A stretch of DNA of 64,000 nt from Cytobacillus kochii (GTDB lineage Bacteria > Bacillota > Bacilli > Bacillales > Cytobacillaceae), in contig NZ_JAIVAM010000002.1 in assembly GCF_020171845.1 (NCBI RefSeq), positions 310,001 to 374,000 of the forward strand, in the 5' to 3' direction. A program made the position numbers and the translations under genes. Below the pieces are notes generated by a model. That model did not search any database. It worked only from the letters and a program-made list of their open reading frames with translations, and had not been told where the DNA came from. Of the stretch, positions 25,719-33,498 are shown one piece after another (position 1 is the stretch's first letter; the number at the start of each line of letters is the position of its first letter).

Positions 25719-27428
25719 TTAGGCGAGCATGCCACCTTCTTTGCTATATTTGAGGATACCTTCTGCTGCTCTGAATGCGAGTGCACCAACAGTTGCCGTT
25801 GGGTTATAGCCCCCATTATGCGCAAAAGCAGAGGCACCTACAACAAATACATTCTCAGCATCCCACATTTGCAGAAAATTATTAACAGCAGATGTTTCCG
25901 GTTCAGCGCCCATAATGACACCACCTGTATTATGGGTTGTTTGATATGGCACAATATCATAACTTTCAAGATTCGAACGTTCATTTACTTTATCTGCGCC
26001 CATTTCAAGCATAATTTGATCTGCAATTTTGCCGATATAGTTATAAAGCTCTTTATCTTGTTCTGTAAAGTCATAAGTTAAACGAAGCAATGGTAGACCA
26101 TAAGCGTCTTTGTACGTCGGATCAAGGTCCATAAAATTATGTTGTACAGGCATGGAAGCACCTTGTGTTCCAATATTGAGTGATCTTGTAAAATACTTAA
26201 TGGATTGTGCCTTAAACTCAGCTCCCCAGTTTGGTGTACCAGATGGAACGGTATTTGAGCCAATCGGTCGTTTACCTGATTGATTAATGGAGATAGAGCC
26301 GCCATGGATAAAGTTTAGATCTGAGTGATCAAAGTTATCACCATTATAATCATCAATTGTTGCACCTAATGCTCCTGCCCCCATAAAAGTGTTAAAGCGT
26401 TCTTCTTCAAAAAAGCCTGTAGAGCCAGGGAGAATCTGATAACAATAGTTTTTACCAATCACACCAGTCCCGTTTTCTGGGTTATAGGCTTTGCCTATTT
26501 TTGAATGGAGAAGTAGTTTCGTATTATTCATGACATAGCTCGTAAGCACGACTGTATCAGCCGGTTGAATGAATTCTTCTTTCGTTAATACATCTACGAA
26601 TTTCACACCGGTTGCTTTTCCACCTTCATGGATGATTTCAGTTACATTAGCAAAATTGCGTATATCTACATTGCCTGTTTCCTTAGCATAAGGAATGACG
26701 GCAACAGTTGGATCTGCCTTTGCACCGTATTCACAACCAAAGCGTTCGCAAAATGCACAATATTGACAGTTAGCAATCTTTGCACCGTACATGTTCTCAT
26801 ATGGTTCACTTAAATTAGCTGAAGGCATATGGTATGGATGCATACCTAATGAGTTTGTTGCATCTTTAAACCGTTTGGTTAATGGTGTCTCTTTCATCGG
26901 TGGTGTCGGATATGGATTGGAACGTTCCGGTCCAAAATGAGCTTCTTCACCACTAATACCAGCGACCTTCTCATATTTATCAAAATATGGTTCCAATTCG
27001 TCGTATGTAATGCCCCAATCCTGAATTTGTAATCCTTTGATTTTACTTTCACCATATTTTTCAATTGTTTTTGATCGAATTTCAAAATCATAAGGCAAAA
27101 AACGGAAGGATTGGCCGTTCCAGTGAACACCAGAACCACCAGAACCTTCACCTAATAGGAAAGAACCAAGTTGACGCATTGGAAGGGCTCTTTCCTTTTG
27201 ATTATTACGGAAAGTCAAACTTTCCTTTGATAAATCTTGCATTAATTCATAACGAATAGCATAACGAAGCTCATCGTGTACGACATAATAATCTTTCAAG
27301 CCTCTTTCTTTACCTCGTTCTAATCCAACAACCTTTAATCCTTCCTTACCAAGCTCGGCAGCAATAATGCTACCAGCCCAGCCCATACCGACGATGACGA
27401 CATCGGTTTTAGGTAATTTTTCAGCCAT
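25719..27428 (-). CDS. GMC-family FAD oxidoreductase, gluconate 2-dehydrogenase-type large subunit
   Basis: The 569-residue flavoprotein has the N-terminal FAD fold (VVIVGMGWAGSIIAAELG, residues 10-27). A cysteine loop C-x2-C-x2-C-x4-C follows (Cys221, 224, 227, 232), similar in kind to the iron-sulfur loop of bacterial FAD-glucose dehydrogenase. The GMC C-terminus has His and Asn catalytic residues (FAHNGGYNPTATVGALAFRAAE). It oxidises a sugar or polyol at the outer membrane face with electrons passed on; no cytochrome subunit is present here. It has no signal of its own and probably rides out with the Tat-signal subunit encoded 24 bases upstream. Confidence 0.88.
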   Translation of the reverse strand: MAEKLPKTDVVIVGMGWAGSIIAAELGKEGLKVVGLERGKERGLKDYYVVHDELRYAIRYELMQDLSKESLTFRNNQKERALPMRQLGSFLLGEGSGGSGVHWNGQSFRFLPYDFEIRSKTIEKYGESKIKGLQIQDWGITYDELEPYFDKYEKVAGISGEEAHFGPERSNPYPTPPMKETPLTKRFKDATNSLGMHPYHMPSANLSEPYENMYGAKIANCQYCAFCERFGCEYGAKADPTVAVIPYAKETGNVDIRNFANVTEIIHEGGKATGVKFVDVLTKEEFIQPADTVVLTSYVMNNTKLLLHSKIGKAYNPENGTGVIGKNYCYQILPGSTGFFEEERFNTFMGAGALGATIDDYNGDNFDHSDLNFIHGGSISINQSGKRPIGSNTVPSGTPNWGAEFKAQSIKYFTRSLNIGTQGASMPVQHNFMDLDPTYKDAYGLPLLRLTYDFTEQDKELYNYIGKIADQIMLEMGADKVNERSNLESYDIVPYQTTHNTGGVIMGAEPETSAVNNFLQMWDAENVFVVGASAFAHNGGYNPTATVGALAFRAAEGILKYSKEGGMLA

Positions 27429-27452
27429 TGTATTTCCTCCTGTTCAATCCAC

Positions 27453-28202
27453 TTATTTTGTATAAGAATGTAGGGCTTGTGGTTCAATTTCCATAAATTC
27501 ATCTGATTCAATTTTGTCGTAATAACTCATTTGATGCCCAGGATAGTTTTTCATTTTCCAGCCTTCCATATTAATATTTCCTCCATATGCAGGGTCAGCA
27601 TATACGCCTTCAATCGTGGCTGCTCTGAGAATATTAAAAAAGGTTTTGGATGTTACTCCTTTGAGCTCAACCTCATCATTTTGGAAGGAAGTTAAGATAG
27701 CATCTTGTTGTTCGCCTTCCAAGTCAGGGAAATTCTTATCGTGTTTGTCATTGGCCACTTTTTGCAATGCCTTTATTCCTGTATCAAATACTTCATGTCT
27801 CTTAAGAGGGGATTGATAACCTTGGAAGTTAGATCCTGGAAAGAAAGGCCCTTGCATATATTCACGAGCATTGTTCCCCCAAGAACCAGCGAGCGAGTGA
27901 TCTATATAATAGGCAACGCCTAATTCATCAGCTCCTGGACCGTTATCATCGCTTGGGAAAATTCTTTCAGAAGCAGCGACTAAAACGGCAAACATTTCAG
28001 GGTTTGTAAAATAAAGAGGTGCTTGTAGAAAGCTGGTTCCTTGATGTTCCCCTTGTGTATTTGTACCTTCTTGCTCATCATTCATATTGGCACCAATGAG
28101 CCCACCGATGATTCCTCCACCGACAAGTCCACCTGCTACGTAACCAGAGTTTCTAATAAAGCGCCTTCTTGACATTTTCTTTTCAGAGTGTTGTTCTGCC
28201 AT
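27453..28202 (-). CDS. Gluconate 2-dehydrogenase subunit 3 family protein with Tat signal
   Basis: The 249-residue protein has a twin-arginine signal peptide: SRRRFIRNSGYVAGG, then a glycine-rich hydrophobic core, at residues 11-38. The mature part (PLYFTNPEMFAVLVAASERI, then SLAGSW and EGVYADPAYGGN) matches the small subunit of membrane gluconate / FAD sugar dehydrogenases, which chaperones and escorts the flavoprotein. It is the first gene of an operon with the GMC subunit, tatA and tatC. The AAAGGAGG-like site on the minus strand supports the ATG. Confidence 0.9.
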   Translation of the reverse strand: MAEQHSEKKMSRRRFIRNSGYVAGGLVGGGIIGGLIGANMNDEQEGTNTQGEHQGTSFLQAPLYFTNPEMFAVLVAASERIFPSDDNGPGADELGVAYYIDHSLAGSWGNNAREYMQGPFFPGSNFQGYQSPLKRHEVFDTGIKALQKVANDKHDKNFPDLEGEQQDAILTSFQNDEVELKGVTSKTFFNILRAATIEGVYADPAYGGNINMEGWKMKNYPGHQMSYYDKIESDEFMEIEPQALHSYTK

Positions 28203-28282
28203 TCGTAAAAAACCTCCTTTTTTCGTATTATGTTTATAAAGTGTTCCGATTATCCAGATTTATTCATTTTTGGGCATAAAAA

Positions 28283-28310
28283 AAACGACAGAAGTATTCT
28301 GTCATTTTTA
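28283..28310. terminator. Bidirectional terminator between the Bax-inhibitor gene and the Tat operon
   Basis: A 7-bp stem (GACAGAA 28287-28293 / TTCTGTC 28297-28303, loop GTA) has an eight-base T-run on the minus strand. It ends the transcript of the gene at 28323-28958. Confidence 0.7.
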
Positions 28311-28322
28311 TCATGTTACTTG

Positions 28323-28958
28323 TTATTTTCTATCTTTCAGTAAACCAATTAGTCTAAGTAAGTTTAGGAAGAGATTAATAAAATCTAAATACAAATTCAA
28401 AGTGTAAGTTGGGATTTGACTTTTTTTAATACCGTATCTTTTCAAACGATTAAAGTCATATAGAATATAGCCACTGAATATAAGGACACCTATAAATGAA
28501 TAAATGAGTAGTGAAGTGTCATCTAATGGCCAAAAGATTCGTATGATAGCCATGATGATAAAGGCAAGTAAGGCAATTGATAATATACCGCCTAAAAAAC
28601 TAAAATCTTTATTTGTAATAGTGGCATAGCTCGCAATAAAAATAAAAATGATAGTTGTTGCTATGAGCGTCATTAGTATCGTTTGCATACCTATTGAAGA
28701 CACATATTGATATAGAATGGGATAAATAGACAAGCCAGATATAAAGGTAAATAAGAATAAGAAAAAGTAGGAAATCCCCTTTTTTCGTCTAAGAAAAAAA
28801 GCGATGATTAACATAATTACTTCAATTATCTTGATCGGAAGAAAATACTGACTTGGAACAACTGTACCAAGAAAGACCCCAATAGTGGCAATAGCAAGAG
28901 AAATCATAAAAATAATAATAACACGACGAAAATATTGTTTTTGAATAGATGATGGCAT
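28323..28958 (-). CDS. yetJ: Bax inhibitor-1 / TMBIM-family membrane protein (YetJ-like)
   Basis: The 211-residue protein has seven hydrophobic helices and the family's last-helix signature (LIYSFIGVLIFSGYILYDFNR, then YTLNLYLDFINLFLNLLRL), which includes the two acidic residues that gate calcium leak in B. subtilis YetJ. It should act as a pH-sensitive calcium leak in the cytoplasmic membrane. AGAAAGAAG precedes the ATG. It is a single gene bounded by terminators. Confidence 0.85.
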   Translation of the reverse strand: MPSSIQKQYFRRVIIIFMISLAIATIGVFLGTVVPSQYFLPIKIIEVIMLIIAFFLRRKKGISYFFLFLFTFISGLSIYPILYQYVSSIGMQTILMTLIATTIIFIFIASYATITNKDFSFLGGILSIALLAFIIMAIIRIFWPLDDTSLLIYSFIGVLIFSGYILYDFNRLKRYGIKKSQIPTYTLNLYLDFINLFLNLLRLIGLLKDRK

Positions 28959-29028
28959 TGGACCACTTCTTTCTATATAAGATTACCTGTGTGTTTAGAT
29001 GCAGGAGCATTTATGTGGGAAATAGGAA

Positions 29029-29070
29029 AAAGAACAAATGATATGATGAGATGTCTATCATTTGTTCTTT
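29029..29070. terminator. Terminator of mscL
   Basis: A 15-bp stem (AAAGAACAAATGATA 29029-29043 / TATCATTTGTTCTTT 29056-29070) lies 12 bases after the mscL stop on the minus strand. The tail TTTTTCCTATTT is on that strand. Confidence 0.7.
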
Positions 29071-29081
29071 CATATTTTTAT

Positions 29082-29513
29082 TTAGGACTCATGATTTTGT
29101 TTTTTGCTTATATCAAGTGAGTTCTGCTCTTGTCTTTGCAACAAGTCACGAATTTCGATTAGTAATTCTTCTTTTGCATCTTTTTCTGGCGGTTCAGGCG
29201 TAGTCTCTTCTTCTTCTTTTTTCCTAATTCTTTTGTTCATAAATTGGACAAAAAGAAATATGGAAAAAGCGACAATCAAAAAGTCGAAAACGGTTTGAAT
29301 AAATTGTCCATATAGTATAACAGATTCCCCAAATGGAGGGGAATAAGAGAGTTTTGTGAAATCGACTCCACCGATAAAAATTCCAAGAATAGGCATAATC
29401 AGATCATTCACTAGAGAAGTAACAATTTTTCCAAATGCTGCCCCAATAATGACCCCGATTGCCAGGTCTAACACATTCCCTTTCATAGCAAATTTCTTAA
29501 ATTCTTGTAACAT
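29082..29513 (-). CDS. mscL: MscL, large-conductance mechanosensitive channel
   Basis: The 143-residue protein matches MscL throughout. It has the N-terminal helix [18 protein letters not shown], the pore helix [17 protein letters not shown], a periplasmic loop, a second helix [19 protein letters not shown] and a charged cytoplasmic bundle. It opens on membrane tension to release osmolytes during hypo-osmotic shock. ATG 29513 follows TTGGAGGGA; the ATG six codons upstream overlaps that site. Confidence 0.95.
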   Translation of the reverse strand: MLQEFKKFAMKGNVLDLAIGVIIGAAFGKIVTSLVNDLIMPILGIFIGGVDFTKLSYSPPFGESVILYGQFIQTVFDFLIVAFSIFLFVQFMNKRIRKKEEEETTPEPPEKDAKEELLIEIRDLLQRQEQNSLDISKKQNHES

Positions 29514-29764
29514 AGTAAAAAATCCCTCCAAATCAAAAAGTAGTTCTTATGTTGAATTCTTTAAGAAACATTGTATATAAATATTTAAACATAGTAAACG
29601 GGAGAATTCAGGACATTAAGTTTACTTTACGATTATTTATTCTGTTTGTAGTATTGTTTCAGATTTGTTACAATTTAGAATGTCAATAAAGAAATGTATG
29701 ATAGCTTAAAAATAAAATTGACAACTAGTCTTTCATAAAAAAGGACTTTACTTAGAATATTAAG

Positions 29765-29789
29765 CACTTGGCAAGGGCCAAGTGATTTT
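29765..29789 (+). terminator. Hairpin with T-tail in the leader of the lipoprotein gene
   Basis: CACTTGGC (29765-29772) pairs with GCCAAGTG (29777-29784), followed by ATTTTTGTT, 20 bases before the lipoprotein ATG. No plus-strand gene lies upstream for 5 kb, while a TTGACA occurs at 29718. It may be an attenuator in the gene's own leader. Confidence 0.5.
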
Positions 29790-29808
29790 TGTTGATAGGG
29801 AGATTTAA

Positions 29809-30888
29809 ATGAAGAAATATTTATATATATTAATGTTAACTACGCTCATGTCTGGTTGCATGAATGAGTCAAAGGTGAATAAACAAGAAATGGAACCAAG
29901 TTCAACTGTTGCTCATGAAGCAGATGAAGTAGAAAAACAACAGGTGGCGGTCCTTAAAGAAAATGCCATTTACGAAACAACAATGGTGGATGGGGATAAA
30001 AGTTATGAAGTATATATTTCCTCAAATCAAGATGATAGCAATCAATATTCATTTTTTGTTGCTGAAGAGAATGGTAAACTGGCATATAGCCAAGAGCTTG
30101 CCTATGAGAAATTCAATAAGAATAATATCTATTCACTGAATACAAATAAACAAACGCTTATTATATTATCGCTTGAAAAGAGTGAGGAAGTATCGTCACT
30201 TCGTGTTATTTCAATGGACCAAGGGATATTGAGAGAGGTACCGATTGAAGGCGGAGAATTGCTTAACTTAACAGATAGAAAACTTAAATCCTTAAGTCAA
30301 AATATCCTTCAATCAGCCTATCCAGTTAATCAAAATGAATCGATTTTTCGCAGCTGGGAATTACAAAAAGATCCATTAGTCCTTTCCCTTTATGATGAAG
30401 CAACGGTAACTGAAGATTCTGGTGCTTATCAAACTTTATTAGATCAGTCTTGGATGGATATTTGGAGCGAGACGGAAGAAGTGTTTTATCCTTATGAAAA
30501 TATCGAATTGACTAAAGAAGTGATTGAAAGAGCGAAAATGGGTATACCTATGGGTGGCCCTTATCCAATTGGTACGAACATAGAAGACATAAAAAAATCT
30601 AATCCTTATTACATTCAAGAGGGAATACTTCATGGTCAACAGTATTTAATGTATCCAGAAACAATCTACTACTATAACAGAGAAGATGGGGCTGTATCTA
30701 CTGTTGCCATCCCAGGGGAAAGATTACAATCTTCATTAGCAGATCTCAAGAAGTTATTAGGAGATCCAGTTAAACAAGAAGAGGAGAACGGTTTAATCTA
30801 TTCTGAATTTCTTGCAGATAAATATGTTCTTAAAACCTATACGAATGAATCAGGAGAGATCAAGCAAATCTCATTAAGCAAGCAATAA
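29809..30888 (+). CDS. Lipoprotein of unknown function, possible DUF4309-like C-terminus
   Basis: The 359-residue protein has a lipoprotein signal: MKKYLYILMLTTLMSGC with lipobox LMSGC, modified Cys17. It continues with an acidic linker, a long beta-rich region (YEVYISSNQDDSNQYSFFVA) and a C-terminal part with IPMGGPYPIGTNIEDIKK and LADLKKLLGDP. The last part resembles the DUF4309/YjgB-type domain, by memory only. It should sit on the outer face of the membrane. GGGAG precedes the ATG. An inverted repeat (TAGGCTGC / GCAGCCTA, 30910-30950) follows, with only a short T-tail. Confidence 0.7.
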   Translation: MKKYLYILMLTTLMSGCMNESKVNKQEMEPSSTVAHEADEVEKQQVAVLKENAIYETTMVDGDKSYEVYISSNQDDSNQYSFFVAEENGKLAYSQELAYEKFNKNNIYSLNTNKQTLIILSLEKSEEVSSLRVISMDQGILREVPIEGGELLNLTDRKLKSLSQNILQSAYPVNQNESIFRSWELQKDPLVLSLYDEATVTEDSGAYQTLLDQSWMDIWSETEEVFYPYENIELTKEVIERAKMGIPMGGPYPIGTNIEDIKKSNPYYIQEGILHGQQYLMYPETIYYYNREDGAVSTVAIPGERLQSSLADLKKLLGDPVKQEEENGLIYSEFLADKYVLKTYTNESGEIKQISLSKQ

Positions 30889-30991
30889 AACATTAGATTT
30901 TGATCATAGGTAGGCTGCGAAATTTTTAAAAACAAGATAGTAGCAGCCTATTTGTGCTGCCTAAATTCAAAGGATTCTCGCATGGCAATTC

Positions 30992-31845
30992 GCTCAGCAA
31001 GAAAAACAGAACTGAGCGCTTTGCAAAAGGGATCAGCAAATCACTCAGAGAGAAACTAGAGAGTGAGCGCTTTGCAAAAGGAGTTTGCAGATCACTCAGC
31101 AAGAAAGCAGAGAGTGAGCGCTTCGCAAAAGGAGTTTGCAGGTCACTCAGCAAGAAAACAAGAACTGAGCGCTTTGCAAAAGGGATTAGCAAATCACTCA
31201 GAGAGAAAGCAGAGAGTGAGCGCTGCGTAAAAGGAATTTGCAGGTCACTCAGCAAGAAAACAAGAACTGAGCGCCACGCAAAAGGAGTTAGCAAGTCACT
31301 CAGAGAGAAAGCAGAGAGTGAACGCTTTGCAAAAGGAGTTAGCAAGTCACTCAGCAAGAAAACAAGAACTGAGCGCTTTGCAAAAGAGATCAGCAAGTCA
31401 CTCAGAGAGAAAGCAGAGAGTGAGCGCTTTGCAAAAGGAGTTAGCAGGTCACTCAGCAAGAAAGCAGAGAGTGAGCGCTTTGCAAAAGGAGTTAGCAAGT
31501 CACTCAGAGAGAAAGCAGAGAGTGAGCGCTTTGCAAAAGGGATCAGCAAGTCACTCAGAGAGAAAGCAGAGAGAGAGGGCTTCGCAAAAGGAGTTAGCAG
31601 GTCACTCAGCAAGAAAACAAGAACTGAGCGCTTTGCAAAAGGAGTTTGCAAGTCACTCAGAGAGAAACTAGAGAGTGAGCGCTTTGCAAAAGGAGTTAGC
31701 AGGTCACTCAGCAAGAAAGCAGAGAGTGAGCGCTTTGCAAAAGGAGTTAGCAGGTCACTCAGCAAGAAAGCAGAGAGTGAGCGCTTTGCAAAAGGGATCA
31801 GCAAGTCACTCAGAGAGAAACCAGAGCATGAGCGCTCCGCAATAA
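30992..31845. repeat. Tandem array of 51-bp units (about 17 copies), hairpin-forming
   Basis: Sixteen full units of exactly 51 bp run from 31014 to 31829, with a degenerate partial unit before and a partial unit after (31830-31840). The unit begins GAGCGCTTTGCAAAAGGAGT and ends CAGAGAGT. Two main versions alternate irregularly: CTCAGAGAGAAA and CTCAGCAAGAAA. Each unit can fold TGAGCGCTTTGC against GCAAGTCACTCA (10 of 12 pairs, one of them G-U; loop AAAAGGAGTTA), leaving a purine-rich spacer. As 51 is divisible by 3, frames stay open on both strands for over 300 codons. No ribosome binding site exists, and differences between units fall at all three codon positions, so I read it as non-coding. 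Confidence 0.9.
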
Positions 31846-31980
31846 TCTGTTCCTCAAATAGCAATATTACTTAGAGTAGTAGGAATAACAATAAAGTATG
31901 ATTCACAAAAAACAGAATGCTCAGGGGGCGTGCTTACACGTTCACAAAAGATAATGTATTCACAAAAAAACACGAAAAGT

Positions 31981-32006
31981 AGACCTAAACGATAGAGTTT
32001 AGGTCT
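31981..32006 (-). terminator. Probable terminator of ampS
   Basis: A 10-bp stem (AGACCTAAAC 31981-31990 / GTTTAGGTCT 31997-32006). On the minus strand it is followed by ACTTTTCGTGTTTTTTT. It lies 60 bases after the ampS stop. The nearby plus-strand sequence has TTCACAAAA three times within 31910-31970. Confidence 0.6.
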
Positions 32007-32066
32007 ATAAGAGGCTTAACATATTTATTCTAGTCTAGTGCTTACGTAATATTTGGTCATTCATTG

Positions 32067-33299
32067 TTAAAATGCCCAATCCCCTTTACGGAATACAGGC
32101 TCTGTTGTACCATCTTCAAGGATACCGTCAATATCCATTTCAGAGGAACCGACCATAAAGTCTACATGGGTGATACTTTCGTTTAATCCGTTTGTTTCTA
32201 GCTCTTCACTATTCATTTTTTTGCCACCTTCTACACAGAAGGCGTAGGCGCTGCCGATAGCGAGGTGATTCGATGCATTTTCATCAAATAATGTGTTATA
32301 GAAAAGAAGGTTTGATTGAGAAATTGGTGATTGAAATGGTACAAGCGCGACTTCACCCAGATAATGAGAGCCCTCATCTGTCTCAACTAGTTGTTTTAAA
32401 ATTGCTTCGCCTTCCTCAGCTTTATAATCAACTATTCTTCCATCTTTAAAAGTAATGGAGAAGCGGTCAATAATGTTACCACCATAACTAAGTGGTTTTG
32501 TGCTTGCGACAGTGCCATTTACACCATATTTATGTGGCACTGTGAACACTTCCTCTGTTGGCATGTTTGCCATGAATTCATGACCGTTTTCATTGACGCT
32601 TCCAGCACCAATCCATAAATGTTTTTCTGGTAATTCAATCGTCAAATCTGTTCCTGGTGCGGTGTAATGTAATTTTTTATAACGTTTTTCGTTTAAGTAT
32701 TCTACTTTTTCGTGTAATATTTGATCATGATCTTTCCATGCTTGGATAGGATCATCTAAATCAGTTCGTGTTGCTTTAAAGATAGCATCCCAGAGTAAGT
32801 TGACTCGTTCCTCTTCTTTTGCGTCAGGGAACACCATATTCGCCCAAGCTTGAGAAGGTGCGGATATTACTGTCCAGCTTACTTTATCTGTTTGCACAGC
32901 TTTACGATATTTTGCTAATGCTTGACCTGATGCTTTTTGGAATGTGCTGATTTTCTCAGGGTCAATTCCTTTCAGTAAGTCAGGGCTAGAAGAGACAATC
33001 GCAATAAAAGCTGCTCCGTTTTCAGCTAATTCTTCCGTTTCACGCGCACGCCATTTCGGATACTCTTTAAAGGAATCAATCGGTGCTAATTCATACTTTG
33101 TACGAGAAACAATATCATCATTCCAGTTCACAATAACTTGATCAGCACCAGCTTCATAAGCATTTTTTACAATTTTTCGAACCAATTGGGCAGAATCAAT
33201 AGAAGTATTGATGACTAATGATTGACCTTTTTGAATATTGACACCCACTCTAACTGCTAATTCTGCATATTTGTCGAGCTTTTCTTCAAAAGTACTCAT
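32067..33299 (-). CDS. ampS: AmpS, M29-family metallo-aminopeptidase
   Basis: The 410-residue protein matches aminopeptidase S/T-type M29 enzymes over its full length. It starts FEEKLDKYAELAVRVGVNIQ, has GSVNENGHEFMANMPTEEVF in the catalytic half, and the C-terminal metal-binding run THVDFMVGSSEMDIDGILED. It removes N-terminal amino acids from peptides in the cytoplasm with two divalent metals. Length equals the B. subtilis enzyme. It is a single gene between its own terminator and topB. Confidence 0.95.
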   Translation of the reverse strand: MSTFEEKLDKYAELAVRVGVNIQKGQSLVINTSIDSAQLVRKIVKNAYEAGADQVIVNWNDDIVSRTKYELAPIDSFKEYPKWRARETEELAENGAAFIAIVSSSPDLLKGIDPEKISTFQKASGQALAKYRKAVQTDKVSWTVISAPSQAWANMVFPDAKEEERVNLLWDAIFKATRTDLDDPIQAWKDHDQILHEKVEYLNEKRYKKLHYTAPGTDLTIELPEKHLWIGAGSVNENGHEFMANMPTEEVFTVPHKYGVNGTVASTKPLSYGGNIIDRFSITFKDGRIVDYKAEEGEAILKQLVETDEGSHYLGEVALVPFQSPISQSNLLFYNTLFDENASNHLAIGSAYAFCVEGGKKMNSEELETNGLNESITHVDFMVGSSEMDIDGILEDGTTEPVFRKGDWAF

Positions 33300-33455
33300 A
33301 CTATGTACACTCCCTTTGTCAAAAACTTCTTACTTATTGTAACTTTTCTATAGGAAAAAAGAAACTTTTTATCTTCATGACAAAATAGAGGGAAGAACTA
33401 CACGGTTTACATGGTAAAACATATGCAAGAAGTTGCTCATGATATAACAAAAAAA

Positions 33456-33491
33456 CTGCCAAAACAGCAAGATTCTTACTGGATTGACAGT
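33456..33491 (-). terminator. Terminator of topB
   Basis: On the minus strand ACTGTCAA-TCCAGTAAG folds onto CTTGCTG-TTTTGGCAGT, followed by a T-run, 8 bases after the topB stop. Confidence 0.65.
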
Positions 33492-33498
33492 GTTATGT

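Noticed and set aside
30992..31845. CRISPR array
   Set aside because: Units are contiguous 51-bp tandem copies without unique spacers, and no cas genes are near.
30954..31874. 306-residue plus-strand and 312-residue minus-strand repeat proteins
   Set aside because: Both frames come from a 51-bp (17-codon) repeat, start with GTG/TTG without ribosome binding sites, and unit differences show no synonymous bias.
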